Shown piece by piece: positions 1-8,575 of a DNA stretch of 37,258 nucleotides. Under the pieces are notes generated by a model that did not search any database, was not told the origin of the DNA, and saw nothing but the letters and a program-made list of their open reading frames with translations. The translations under genes and the position numbers were made by a program. Source of the stretch: an uncultured Saprospiraceae bacterium (GTDB taxonomy: Bacteria > Bacteroidota > Bacteroidia > Chitinophagales > Saprospiraceae); NCBI GenBank assembly GCA_937924145.1, contig CALDTJ010000085.1, positions 1 through 37,258 of the forward strand. The letters are read 5' to 3'. How positions within the stretch are numbered: position 1 is the first letter of the stretch; the number at the start of each line of letters is the position of its first letter.

Positions 1-369
1 ACTTATCTTCATCATTAAATAAGTCTCGAAAATAGTGAAAATCAAATAGACAATAAAAAAGGGAAGTAAAAATACTTTTGAGGAAGGGTTTCCTAGTTTA
101 TAGTAAGCAATAACCACAAATAGAGATAGAAAAATCTTTGAAAAGGTAAATCCTAGTATTAATGTGGTAAATAAGTTTTTATTACTACTTTTTGCTGTCT
201 TTCCCCCCAAAAGAAACATTACTAAAGTTAATAGCATGAAAAGTGCCAAACTAATAAAGGAAAATAATAAGTAAGGTTGAAGAATAGCTATTTGGGAAAG
301 GCCAAACAATAAAGCAGCAGTGCCTAAGGACACTAATCCAAAATATTTATAAAAATCAGTAGCGTTCAC
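1..369 (-). CDS. Partial small membrane protein of the atp locus (C-terminus outside window)
   Basis: An open frame of 123 codons runs from a GTG at 369-367 to the window edge without a stop. The translation begins (M)NATDFYKYFGLVSLGTAA and is very hydrophobic, with about four predicted membrane segments. It starts directly after the TAA of the atpZ-like gene (stop 372-370), so the two are almost certainly co-transcribed. In Bacteroidota a poorly conserved membrane protein of this kind usually sits between AtpZ and the F0 subunit a gene atpB, probably an AtpI-like factor for F0 assembly or ion supply. That position is the main argument; the sequence itself gives no diagnostic motif. There is no ATG near the 5' end, so GTG is the most likely start. 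The remainder, and atpB, are expected beyond coordinate 1. Confidence 0.6.
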   Translation of the reverse strand, partial: MNATDFYKYFGLVSLGTAALLFGLSQIAILQPYLLFSFISLALFMLLTLVMFLLGGKTAKSSNKNLFTTLILGFTFSKIFLSLFVVIAYYKLGNPSSKVFLLPFFIVYLIFTIFETYLMMKIS

Positions 370-597
370 TTATAAAAAGTCTTTTAGCGTAGAATACAAC
401 GCTACAGGTAAGGCAATAATAGTACTCAAAGCAGTCAAGTATGGCGTTTCCAATGCAAAGTAAGCATCTAACTTTTGGCCAATAAAAACAGCCGCAGCTA
501 AGATGAACAGCATTTGAAACGCTATACCTGAATACTTTAGAACCGCATTAGGATTTTCCTTTTTACGCGGTGACTTTTCCGTTGGTCTTTTTGACAA
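370..597 (-). CDS. atpZ: AtpZ/AtpI family F0F1-ATPase accessory subunit
   Basis: A 75-residue protein with a basic N-terminus (residues 1-20, many Lys/Arg) followed by two membrane helices at about 21-41 and 52-70, the layout of the ATPase_gene1 (AtpZ) family. These proteins are encoded at the head of atp operons, where they are thought to help c-ring assembly or Mg2+/Ca2+ entry. The segment SGIAFQMLFILAAAVFIGQKLD matches the family pattern of a small-residue-rich first helix ending in G-x-x-LD. The ATG at 597-595 lies inside the 3' end of the bactofilin gene, giving a 35-bp overlap and implying translational coupling. The next gene starts directly after the stop. Confidence 0.8.
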   Translation of the reverse strand: MSKRPTEKSPRKKENPNAVLKYSGIAFQMLFILAAAVFIGQKLDAYFALETPYLTALSTIIALPVALYSTLKDFL

Positions 598-1027
598 TAT
601 CTTTTGATACTTTTACATTATTAGTAGAGCCATTACTTCCAGTATGGCCATTTCGCTTGATAGAGGCATTAATCACAGCACCTTGTTGAACGATTAATTT
701 GTCATAAGCCGCATCTCCATTGATCACTGCTGTTTCTTTTAAAGAAAGTGTTTCTTTGACCATTAAGTTGCCATCAAATCTACCTTCGATAACTGCATTG
801 ACACATCTAATCTCTCCTTCTACTGCTCCGGTTGGTCCTATGATAACTTTAGCACTACAATTTAAAGTGCCTTCGATTTTGCCATCAATTCTAATATCGC
901 TTTCGGCTTTAATGTCTCCTTTAATATTCGTTCCTTTTACTAAAGTATTGAGAGACATACTTCTTGAAGATGTCGAATTTGAGTCTGCATTATTTACTGC
1001 CTCTTTGTTCTTTTTATTTCCAAACAT
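563..1027 (-). CDS. Bactofilin (polymer-forming cytoskeletal protein)
   Basis: The preferred start is the ATG at 1027-1025 (MFGNKKNKEAVNN), which gives 154 residues. An in-frame ATG at 1075 would add 16 residues that do not look like a bactofilin N-terminus. Residues about 27-125 form the bactofilin (DUF583) core: a repeated pattern of short hydrophobic strands with glycines (IKGDIKAESDIRIDGKIEG, then VIIGPTGAVEGEI, VIEGRFDGNL, VINGDAAYDKLIVQQGAVI) expected to fold as a right-handed beta-helix that polymerises into filaments at the inner membrane. The tail (126-154) is polar and rich in Asn, Gly and Lys. It lies immediately upstream of and overlaps atpZ; a bactofilin at the head of the atp locus is a recurrent Bacteroidota arrangement. 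The reason for the linkage is not evident from sequence. Confidence 0.88.
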   Translation of the reverse strand: MFGNKKNKEAVNNADSNSTSSRSMSLNTLVKGTNIKGDIKAESDIRIDGKIEGTLNCSAKVIIGPTGAVEGEIRCVNAVIEGRFDGNLMVKETLSLKETAVINGDAAYDKLIVQQGAVINASIKRNGHTGSNGSTNNVKVSKDIVKKTNGKVTA

Positions 1028-1411
1028 AATGAAAAATTGTTTTAAGTTTTTTGATAAAAGATAATCTTTTAGCACTTAGTATCGACGTTACTAAGCAATA
1101 TTACAAGATGTCTTTTACGGTTAGTTTTCTCACTTAAGAGTGGTGAGTAGTTTATGTTTTTGTAGTCTGTATGGGGAAGGCTAAAAAAGTAGTTATTCGT
1201 CTAATAATTAGAGCGGAAGTAAAATTTAAACTTTATTGAGCCTTTGTTTATCTTTTTTGTACTCTTAAATAGGATGCCGATCCTGTGTATGTTTTACCTT
1301 AAGTATTTAGTATCTCAGGCGTAAATATACAAAAATACCCTGCTTTTTTATGTTAAAAGCAGGGTATTTCTTTTTTATGTATAGTATTTTACGTAATAAG
1401 TTACTAAAGTA
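1028..1411. other. Non-coding stretch between sprF-like gene and bactofilin
   Basis: AT-rich intergenic DNA with no credible reading frame. It should hold the bactofilin-atpZ promoter, but no clear Bacteroidota -33/-7 pair (TTTG and TAnnTTTG) was found. The only distinct structure is the hairpin at 1333-1369, listed separately. Confidence 0.6.
1331..1369 (-). terminator. Rho-independent terminator after the PorP/SprF gene
   Basis: A perfect 15-bp inverted repeat (AAATACCCTGCTTTT at 1333-1347 and its complement at 1355-1369) with a 7-base loop. On the minus strand it lies 43 bases after the sprF-like stop and is followed by a T-run. The plus strand also has a C-then-T run, so it could act in both directions. 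Confidence 0.8.
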
Positions 1412-2515
1412 TTAGAAGTTTGGACAGTAAACATCTCTTTTCTCCTCTCCTGAAATCTTGTAGATAATAGAAAACTCGAAAGCTCCATTTCCATTACTAG
1501 CTTGACTTAAGTCTGAAACGTTCAAATCATAACTAAAACCAATTCCAAAATCATTATAATCAAATCGAGTCGATACGATTACTGCATCCGCCCAAATAGA
1601 AACAGAATCGTCTCTTGCTGGAGCAGGGTTTGCGGTTGTAGAAGCAGTGAATGGGCTTGCTCGATTCGCCAATCTTGTCCATAAACCTAACTGAAAAGAC
1701 TGTTGATCTCCTCTTCTACCATTGCTTAACAAGAACTTCAAACTTGTTCCAGCATTCAGCTCGAAAGATGGTCCTTGAAATAAAGCAACAACTCCAGGCA
1801 CTAAACCAATTTTTCCACCTCCCATAAATTCACCACCAGCGTGTACTGTGAACTTGCTATATAAAGGTAAATCCGTCTGAGGATCGAAAGATTGATTAGC
1901 TCTATTCAAGTGGCTAAAAGCACCACCTAGATAAAAATTACTTCTTTCATTAAATACCGTAAACCATAAAAGACCTGCCGAGAAATCTGGGAAAATGAAA
2001 TTATCATTCGCAAAATTTTCTCCACTCGCCAATGTACCGTTAAATCCACCTTCTCCATCGTGTTGAGATGCCCATTGTGCTCTCGTGAAGTCGATACTTC
2101 GCTGAGCAATGCCACCTTCCACACCAACTACTAAATAGTGCGATTTACTTCTATATCCGCCCATTCTTTTACTATAAGAGGCAGAAACTTTAGCTTGTAA
2201 TGTTTTAAAATCTAATTGACCAGCTTTATCTCCCCAAAAAGTACCACCAATACCGAAATAATCATAACGGCCTACTGGTATTTTCTGATCATAAGAAGCA
2301 GAATAAGTAGAGAAAGCATTAGACTTTAATACGCTAGCCCATTGATTTCTATAGTTTCCAACAACTCTAACTTGACTATTCATCACCCCCGTCAAAGCAG
2401 GATTCAAGTTTAGTGGTGACATATAGAACTGAGAGAAGTGAATATCTTGCGCCTGAACAGAAACGTAGCTAAAAGTGATAGCACAAAGGAGCAAAAAGGT
2501 CTTAAGTTGTTTCAT
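1412..2515 (-). CDS. PorP/SprF family type IX secretion outer-membrane protein
   Basis: A 367-residue protein. It has a signal peptide (MKQLKTFLLLCAITFSYVSVQA, cleavage near residue 22) followed by the diagnostic start of the PorP/SprF family, QDIHFSQFYMSPLNLNPALTG, and R-V-x-G-N-Y-R-N-Q-W. The rest alternates short amphipathic strands (GIGGTFWGDKAGQ, FIFPDFSAGLLWF, FDYNDFGIGFSYDLN), as expected for an outer-membrane beta-barrel. SprF is needed in Flavobacterium for surface display of the adhesin SprB, and family members commonly pair one-to-one with a large T9SS client. No such client is adjacent here; the gene has its own terminator and upstream spacer, so it seems monocistronic. Assignment to the family is firm; the partner is unknown. 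Confidence 0.92.
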   Translation of the reverse strand: MKQLKTFLLLCAITFSYVSVQAQDIHFSQFYMSPLNLNPALTGVMNSQVRVVGNYRNQWASVLKSNAFSTYSASYDQKIPVGRYDYFGIGGTFWGDKAGQLDFKTLQAKVSASYSKRMGGYRSKSHYLVVGVEGGIAQRSIDFTRAQWASQHDGEGGFNGTLASGENFANDNFIFPDFSAGLLWFTVFNERSNFYLGGAFSHLNRANQSFDPQTDLPLYSKFTVHAGGEFMGGGKIGLVPGVVALFQGPSFELNAGTSLKFLLSNGRRGDQQSFQLGLWTRLANRASPFTASTTANPAPARDDSVSIWADAVIVSTRFDYNDFGIGFSYDLNVSDLSQASNGNGAFEFSIIYKISGEEKRDVYCPNF

Positions 2516-2920
2516 GTATTTGATATTTAAAACGACTTTGATTTCGGTTGAGATTAGATAATTCTAAATTTAAAATCTAGATGCTTTTGAAGTATAACTA
2601 TTCAATATCCAGTTTTTAACAAGGGACAACCTAAAAAGTTACACAAGGATAAGAATTTCAAAGGAGTCTGGCAATAGAAGAAAGCTGTAGATTCTGCAAG
2701 ATTCTTGACGAAATACCACATTTGAGCATTACCTAGTCTCTGAAATTCAGTGAACAAGGGATTTAACGCCAATTGTAGGAGTCATATTTTAGCTTTTAAC
2801 AAATATTGGATTTTATGACTCTCTTTTGTCAGAACTAAAGTTTCTTGTACCAAATTTCAATTAATAAGTTAGACGAAATAGATCGCTTACTTGTCACCTA
2901 AAATAAAGGTATAGCTGCCT
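2516..2920. other. Non-coding stretch between the protease gene and the PorP/SprF gene
   Basis: About 405 bases with no supported gene. The only structure noticed is an 8-bp inverted repeat GAGTCATA/TATGACTC (2779-2786 and 2814-2821, 27-base loop) without a T-run. A 10-base match to the end of the MITE described at 23073 (TAACTATTCA at about 2596-2605) has no partner end nearby and is probably chance. Confidence 0.5.
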
Positions 2921-4009
2921 TTAATCTTCCTGTTTCCAGATTGCACCGAATTCATCTACGAGAATATCATCATAATGGTCTGCTTTTTCAAATAAATGTT
3001 TAAACAATTGGATACCCGTATCTACATTGAGATAACGATCATATATCAATAATGATAAAATGATATCGTGTCCTTTTGGATTAACACTAAATGTCAGTCC
3101 TTCAATTAGATAATTTTGTTTTAGGAGATATTCATAGAGAGGTCCGATACTCTCTTTTGGGAGGTTACATAGGAATGCATCCCCAATAATCAAGCCAGTT
3201 TTTTCGTGGTAGGTAATATTAATTTTAGCACTTCCTTGATGTATTTCCCAATTGTTGGGTCCTCTTCTTGATAATTTAACATCATGGTCAGTAGCAGCTA
3301 ATAATTCTTCGACAGTTTTACTCACTCCGACAGGTTCATAATCTTCTTCATAAGTAGGTAAAGTTATTTTTGCTCCACAATGAGGGCAATATTTAACTGC
3401 CTTCCCTCTATCAAAAACCATATTCGAACAAGCCGTACAACGTGTACCAGATCGTCCATCTCCTTTATTATATTCTACAATAGTTTCTTTCAGATAATTA
3501 ATTGGCAAGGAAAAGCCAATATTCTCTCCATCTCGAATCATAAAAGTATTGATCCCTACAATCTCTCCTCTCATATTCAATAAGGGGCCACCACTATTTC
3601 CAGGATTCAAGGCGGCATCATGTTGTAAATAGGTTATGTCATTTTGTTGGTGGAAAGTACTAGAAATAATGCCTTGAGTCGTCGTATATTTTAATCCAAA
3701 TGGGTGTCCGATTGCCACTACGTTATCCCCTTCTTTCACAGAATTTACAAATCCAAGGTTTACTTTTGGAATTTCTACATCTTTCGGTACAGATAAAAAA
3801 GCTAAATCATGCTTAACATCAACGAATAAGACCTCAACCAGTTGTCTCTTAAATCGACTGCTATCAATAACTACTTCTCTATTACCTCTGACCACATGCT
3901 CATTCGTTACGATTAAATCATATTCTTTCACATAGAATCCCGTTCCCTTACTGTAAGGAGTCGCAATCTGAATGACTACATTTCGGTATAATTCTATAAT
4001 TTCTTTCAC
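2921..4009 (-). CDS. Cytosolic trypsin-like serine protease with zinc ribbon and YbjN-like domain
   Basis: A 362-residue protein with no signal peptide or membrane segment. Residues 1-180 are an S1C (HtrA/Do-like) protease domain with the full catalytic triad visible: His38 in TNEHVV, Asp68 in KHDLAFL, Ser139 in NPGNSGGP. Residues 191-211 form a zinc ribbon (CxxC at 191/194 and 208/211). Residues about 253-357 resemble the YbjN/type-III-secretion-chaperone-like fold and end in KADHYDDILVDEF, closely similar to part of the protein encoded just upstream (4090-5421). There is no PDZ domain, unlike DegP/DegS. The upstream neighbour lies 80 bp away on the same strand, so the two are probably one operon. 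The protease call is firm; cytosolic location follows from the missing export signal; substrate and role are unknown. Confidence 0.85.
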   Translation of the reverse strand: MKEIIELYRNVVIQIATPYSKGTGFYVKEYDLIVTNEHVVRGNREVVIDSSRFKRQLVEVLFVDVKHDLAFLSVPKDVEIPKVNLGFVNSVKEGDNVVAIGHPFGLKYTTTQGIISSTFHQQNDITYLQHDAALNPGNSGGPLLNMRGEIVGINTFMIRDGENIGFSLPINYLKETIVEYNKGDGRSGTRCTACSNMVFDRGKAVKYCPHCGAKITLPTYEEDYEPVGVSKTVEELLAATDHDVKLSRRGPNNWEIHQGSAKINITYHEKTGLIIGDAFLCNLPKESIGPLYEYLLKQNYLIEGLTFSVNPKGHDIILSLLIYDRYLNVDTGIQLFKHLFEKADHYDDILVDEFGAIWKQED

Positions 4010-4023
4010 AGTTTATTCAGTTG

Positions 4024-4088
4024 TCGGTTGTCAGTTATCGGTTGTCAGTTGTGCTAAAACTGACCACTGATAGCTGACCACTGCATTG
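4024..4088. repeat. Short 14-bp tandem repeats between protease and partner gene
   Basis: Two copies of TCGGTTGTCAGTT(A/G) lie back to back (4024-4037, 4038-4051), followed after nine bases by two copies of the 14-bp unit TGACCACTG plus five variable bases (4061-4074, 4075-4088). Both periods are 14 = 2 x 7. The second pair is roughly the complement of the first, so the RNA could fold. They resemble the 15-bp and 7-bp repeats found elsewhere in this window. Confidence 0.75.
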
Positions 4089-4089
4089 A

Positions 4090-5421
4090 TTATTCTATTT
4101 TAGTTAAATCTAAGTTACGAATCATTGTCAAATAAGACTTAGCAAATTTAACCTGCCCGTCAAAAGATAGTCTATTAAAATTAGGTGACAAATTAGGGTA
4201 TTTTTCCTTATTATCTTCTACAATTTCTTTAATAGCTCTAATAATCGCTTTTTTATTAAAAGACTGTTTTTGCAAATCAACGTAATCAAATTTAAATCCT
4301 AATTTTTGAAAAAAGTCAGTATAGATAATTTGATAATACAAATGGAATAACTTTTTATCAGGCTTTGGAATGGCATAATTGAATAAACAATAACCAATAA
4401 TATAACCAGGAATAGCCATTGCTACATTCGAATGCCCATTATCATTATACCAATCCATCTGATGCAATTCTCCATCAATAAAACTAACTACCCTATCATG
4501 AGTAACAGGCTTAGTGATCCCAAAGGAAGTTTTCACACTATACATGCCTCGTAGGAAGTCTTCCTTGGGTTGTTCTAATAAATGTTGAAACTCCTTTTGT
4601 AGAATAGCGTTTTTTTGAAGATTGGTCTTCGTATCTTTCGTAAAGTAAAGTCGATGGATTCGCTCTAAAGTTTCCATTAACATACCCTCTGGCACTGTCA
4701 AGTAATCCAATTTATAGCTCAAATTGAGCAAAAGGTAAGCAATTCCACCTGGATATTGGCTAGCACTTAACTTGCCATTTTCTATTTGCTGAATAACCTC
4801 CTTAATCTCGTTGGTAACAAAATTATACTTGACTTCTTTTTCGGCAGTAGTCGCTTGCTTTATGAGCGTTTCATCAGTGTGATGCAATACTTCAAACTCA
4901 TCAATCAACAAATCATCCAATTTGTCAGCTTTCGTAGCAACTTCTTTGAGTGCGTAATATAATTTGTAGGGAGAGGCATCTAGGATATTGGTATCAAAGA
5001 CAATCGTAATATCATTATCATTATCTAGGGCAAAGCAGCTATAACGCATTTTAAAATTCTCCTCCATCATCCGCCTCATAAAACCAATATTTAAATCTTC
5101 AGTAATCGCTATTTTCGCTTCTGCTTTAACTTTTTTTCTATTAGCAATACCGACAATTTTTTTTGATCCTTGAATCAATTCAAAATGAATGGTTCCTTTG
5201 CTTTCCGAAAAGGTCACATTATCGGTTTGCTCATCTCTCAGATAGGTAAAAAACTCCGTAAAAGCTGCTAAGTATTCTTGTTTCTCAAATAAATCTAGGG
5301 ACCTTTCCCACGCAGCATATTGCTCCTTACTTTTGTAAGAATCGCTATATCTCCCAAACGTAATATCTGGTTGAGCTATCCGCTCCTTCTCCGATCCAAA
5401 AAATCTATCAAAAAATCTCAT
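4090..5421 (-). CDS. Uncharacterised protein with YbjN/secretion-chaperone-like domain
   Basis: A 443-residue soluble protein not recognised as a named family. Residues about 35-62 (WERSLDLFEKQEYLAAFTEF) look like a single TPR-like helical hairpin. Residues about 68-180 alternate strands and helices in the pattern of the YbjN/CesT-type chaperone fold and end with KADKLDDLLIDEF (164-176), which matches KADHYDDILVDEF in the neighbouring protease. The C-terminal half (about 195-443) is mostly helical, with aromatic-rich stretches, and shows no motif. There is no signal peptide. It is the first gene of the likely pair with the protease 80 bp downstream. A role as partner, regulator or substrate adaptor of the protease is inference from shared domain and linkage only. 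Confidence 0.7.
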   Translation of the reverse strand: MRFFDRFFGSEKERIAQPDITFGRYSDSYKSKEQYAAWERSLDLFEKQEYLAAFTEFFTYLRDEQTDNVTFSESKGTIHFELIQGSKKIVGIANRKKVKAEAKIAITEDLNIGFMRRMMEENFKMRYSCFALDNDNDITIVFDTNILDASPYKLYYALKEVATKADKLDDLLIDEFEVLHHTDETLIKQATTAEKEVKYNFVTNEIKEVIQQIENGKLSASQYPGGIAYLLLNLSYKLDYLTVPEGMLMETLERIHRLYFTKDTKTNLQKNAILQKEFQHLLEQPKEDFLRGMYSVKTSFGITKPVTHDRVVSFIDGELHQMDWYNDNGHSNVAMAIPGYIIGYCLFNYAIPKPDKKLFHLYYQIIYTDFFQKLGFKFDYVDLQKQSFNKKAIIRAIKEIVEDNKEKYPNLSPNFNRLSFDGQVKFAKSYLTMIRNLDLTKIE

Positions 5422-5758
5422 TTATTATTCTGTAGATCTAGTCTAAAAAAGTTAATTAATATCAGTTACATGAACTAAATACATTCAAAGGCGAAAAATA
5501 CTAATTTTGTACGACAAAATTACAAATAACTCCAGAATGAGCCCATTACTATTTTTTTTCTAAAACTAAGCCTTCCTTTTTTTCGTTTTAGCTATGAGTA
5601 CGACCAACTTTTTTCTAAAAAAAAACACTATCCTTGTAAGATTTTATAGATTTACAAATAAATCTTAGGAGGTAGAACAAAATAAAGCTATTAATGCTTT
5701 TATATAATAGTTCTTCCTTCGTTCATTGTATTCAGACCATGTTTAAAATTCATCCTAT
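5422..5758. other. Divergent intergenic region
   Basis: This stretch separates the minus-strand pair (4090-5421 and 2921-4009) from the plus-strand T9SS protein, so it must contain divergent promoters. The clearest element is the inverted repeat at 5502-5522. The rest is AT-rich with A and T runs. An AGGAGG-like run at about 5668-5673 is too far from any start to be a ribosome site. Confidence 0.5.
5502..5522. promoter_or_regulatory. Inverted repeat made of two opposed -7-like boxes
   Basis: TAATTTTG and CAAAATTA form a perfect 8-bp inverted repeat around TACGA. Each arm, read in its own direction, fits the Bacteroidota -7 consensus TAnnTTTG. No convincing -33 TTTG box was found at the proper distance on either side, so an operator or chance match is as likely as a divergent promoter. 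Confidence 0.3.
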
Positions 5759-8575
5759 ATGTTCCAACGATACAGTTCTTATATCTCATTCCTGTTCACA
5801 CTTGGATTTTTCTGTCTATTTGCAACTGATCTAGCTGCAACTCACAATCGAGCAGGAGAAATATCAGTGGAACAAATAGATCCGCTAACTATTAAGGCAT
5901 TAATTACGACTTATACGAAAGCATCAAGTACTCAAGCAGACCGAGATAGTTTAACCTTGTGTTGGGGAGATGGTACTTGTGACGTGTTAGTACGGATAAA
6001 TGGTGTAGACAATGATGCAAATGGTATTCCTGATGGAGAACGGTTGCCCAACGATACCAGAGTAAATTTTTATATGGCCTTTCATGTTTATCCAGGTTTA
6101 GGAACTTATAAGTTATCTATGACCGATCCTAACAGAAACGGACAAATCATTAATTTGAATCCACCGAATTCTGACATGGTGGAATTTCATCTTGAAACGA
6201 CCTATACTTTACTCAATCCCCAATTTGAAGGGACTAATAATACTCCACAACTCCTACAACCTCCTGTAGATATTGGATGTGTAGGTGAAACGTTTATCCA
6301 TAATCCAAATGCCTTTGACGTAGATGGTGATAGTCTCTCCTATCATTTAATCACCCCATTGAGAGGTATAGATGAAGAAACAGGGCAAGCAGTACAAGTA
6401 CCCAATTATTTATTTCCCCAAGAAATAAATCCAGGGCCTAATAATACCCATACTTTAGACCCTATTACAGGAGAATTTATTTGGCGAGCTCCACAAAGGG
6501 CAGGCGAATACAATATCGCCTTCATCATTGTAGAACATCGGCAAGGTGTGCCGATTGATACGATGATTAGAGATATGCAAATTCTAATCAAAGCTGATTG
6601 TCAAAATAAGCCTCCTGTAATAGAAGTAGTTAGAGAAGTTTGCGTGATCGCAGGGGAAACACTAGAATTAGACATAGCGGTCTCCGACCCTGACATGCCT
6701 TTACAATTAGTAGATTTGACCGCTCTTGGAGGGCCGTTCGAAGTGGAAATTAGTCCAGCAAGGCTCGAAGTAGCAAGTGGGTATCAACCCCAAGTACTCA
6801 ATGGCAAATTTATCTGGGATACTGCTTGTGAACATATTTCAGATCAAGAATATCAAGTTGTATTTAGAGCAACCGACAACAAAGAAATTATAGATAATCG
6901 AGGAGAAATTAGTTTCTTATCCACTTTAGAAACAGTTTTAATCAAAGTCGTTGGACCACCTCCAGAAGATGTACAAGCAATAGCCATTCCAGAACAAATC
7001 AATGTAAGCTGGGAAATGCCCTATGCTTGTGAGGATGCTGCGAACGATTATTTCCAAGGTTTTTCTGTATGGAGAAGATTGGGAAGCAATCAGTTCCCCC
7101 CTGATACTTGCCAACCTGGTTTAGCTGGACAAGGGTACGAAGAAGTATCTGTTGGTTTAATTGATGAAATAGAAGATGGGCGTTACGTTTTTGTAGATAC
7201 GGATGTAGAAAGAGGCAGGACTTATTGCTATCGGATCTTAGGTAATTTCGCCCAACTATCGGCAGCTAATAATCCTTTCAACAAAGTAGAAAGCTTACCA
7301 TCCGAAGAAGCCTGCGTGCAATTAAGTAGAGATGTACCTCTAATTACAAAAGTAAGTGTGGCAACCACAGATGCTACAACAGGAAGCATAGATGTTCATT
7401 GGACAAAACCTGCTGCTAGTGATTTGGATACGATCCTTAATCCTGGGCCTTATCGATATCGCTTATTGAGAGCTGAAGGCCTAAATGGCACTAATTTTCA
7501 ACCAGTCGCAGGTGGAGATTTTGAAAGCACAACCTTTGCCAATGCCAATGACACCATTTTTGTAGACACCAATTTGAATACAGCAGGAACTGCTTATACT
7601 TATAAAGTAGAATTTTATGTAAACGGCGAAAATAGTCCACTAGGAGAAACCAATGCTTCCGCATCTGTATTTCTGGGTGCTGCACCAACTGATGAAGCAG
7701 TTAATTTAAGTTGGGAAGAAATGGTTCCTTGGGATAATTTCGAATACACTATTTTTAGGCAAAACGAGCAAGGCGTATTTGATTCCATTGGCACTTCTAA
7801 TACAACTTCTTTTCAAGACATTGGCTTAGAAAACGGAGTAGAATATTGCTATAAAATCTTAGCCTTCGGTACTTATGGGATTGAAGGGATTATTAGCCCT
7901 TTACTTAATTTTTCACAAGAGATTTGCACGACACCAGGAGATAATGTACCTCCATGTCCACCAACTTTAATGGTCAGTAATATTTGTGATAATATTACAG
8001 CACAAGTCTCTGCCGACTTTTTTGTTAATAATTTATCTTGGACGAATCCTAATGACGTTTGTGAAGACGTGGACGATGTAACTGGCTACAATATCTACTA
8101 TTCTCCAACAGAAGGAGGCGAGCTAGTCTTGATTGAAACCCTTGTCTCAGCATTAGAAATAAGCTATGAGCATCAACCAGATTTAGGCATAGCGGGATGT
8201 TACACCGTGTCAGCATTTGACGCTAACAGGAATGAAAGTCCACAGAGTAATATAATATGTGTGGATAACTGTCCTTCTTACACTTTACCAAACACCTTTA
8301 CCCCAAATGGTGATGGAACCAATGAATTATTTAAACCTTTTCCTTACCGTTTTATTGATAGAGTAGAATTTAAAGTATTCAATCGTTGGGGAGCACTTGT
8401 TTTTGAAACAACGAATCCTGATTTAGATTGGAATGGTCAAAATTTGGATGGACAAGACCTAAAAGATGGTGTCTATTTCTATGTGTGTCGAGTCTTCGAA
8501 TCAAGAGTAACAGGTGTGGTTGAACAAACCGAATTGCTAGAAGGTTCGATTAATTTGATTAGAGGCGATAGATAG
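5759..8575 (+). CDS. Secreted multidomain protein with T9SS type B (gliding motility-type) C-terminal sorting domain
   Basis: A 938-residue protein. It has a signal peptide (residues about 1-27, ending LAA before THNRAGEI, the typical mature start of this Bacteroidota family). A cadherin/Ig-like N-terminal half is rich in Asp-Gly-Asp turns (NAFDVDGDSLSYHL; GPNNTHTLDPITGEFIW). At least three fibronectin-III-like modules follow (about 400-520, 530-640, 645-730), then another around 740-835. The C-terminal ~98 residues are a clear CHU_C sorting domain: LPNTFTPNGDGTNELF, V-x-V-F-N-R-W-G, W-N-G, and L-K-D-G-V-Y-F-Y. Such domains direct export through the type IX secretion system and surface attachment or release. 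Cysteines are numerous, consistent with an extracellular protein. A 15-bp tandem repeat begins at the stop codon. The ligand or function is unknown. Confidence 0.9.
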   Translation: MFQRYSSYISFLFTLGFFCLFATDLAATHNRAGEISVEQIDPLTIKALITTYTKASSTQADRDSLTLCWGDGTCDVLVRINGVDNDANGIPDGERLPNDTRVNFYMAFHVYPGLGTYKLSMTDPNRNGQIINLNPPNSDMVEFHLETTYTLLNPQFEGTNNTPQLLQPPVDIGCVGETFIHNPNAFDVDGDSLSYHLITPLRGIDEETGQAVQVPNYLFPQEINPGPNNTHTLDPITGEFIWRAPQRAGEYNIAFIIVEHRQGVPIDTMIRDMQILIKADCQNKPPVIEVVREVCVIAGETLELDIAVSDPDMPLQLVDLTALGGPFEVEISPARLEVASGYQPQVLNGKFIWDTACEHISDQEYQVVFRATDNKEIIDNRGEISFLSTLETVLIKVVGPPPEDVQAIAIPEQINVSWEMPYACEDAANDYFQGFSVWRRLGSNQFPPDTCQPGLAGQGYEEVSVGLIDEIEDGRYVFVDTDVERGRTYCYRILGNFAQLSAANNPFNKVESLPSEEACVQLSRDVPLITKVSVATTDATTGSIDVHWTKPAASDLDTILNPGPYRYRLLRAEGLNGTNFQPVAGGDFESTTFANANDTIFVDTNLNTAGTAYTYKVEFYVNGENSPLGETNASASVFLGAAPTDEAVNLSWEEMVPWDNFEYTIFRQNEQGVFDSIGTSNTTSFQDIGLENGVEYCYKILAFGTYGIEGIISPLLNFSQEICTTPGDNVPPCPPTLMVSNICDNITAQVSADFFVNNLSWTNPNDVCEDVDDVTGYNIYYSPTEGGELVLIETLVSALEISYEHQPDLGIAGCYTVSAFDANRNESPQSNIICVDNCPSYTLPNTFTPNGDGTNELFKPFPYRFIDRVEFKVFNRWGALVFETTNPDLDWNGQNLDGQDLKDGVYFYVCRVFESRVTGVVEQTELLEGSINLIRGDR

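Noticed and set aside
2596-2605. Solo MITE terminus (TAACTATTCA)
   Set aside because: It is only ten bases, lacks the leading G, and no complementary end or hairpin core lies nearby; chance is likely in AT-rich DNA.
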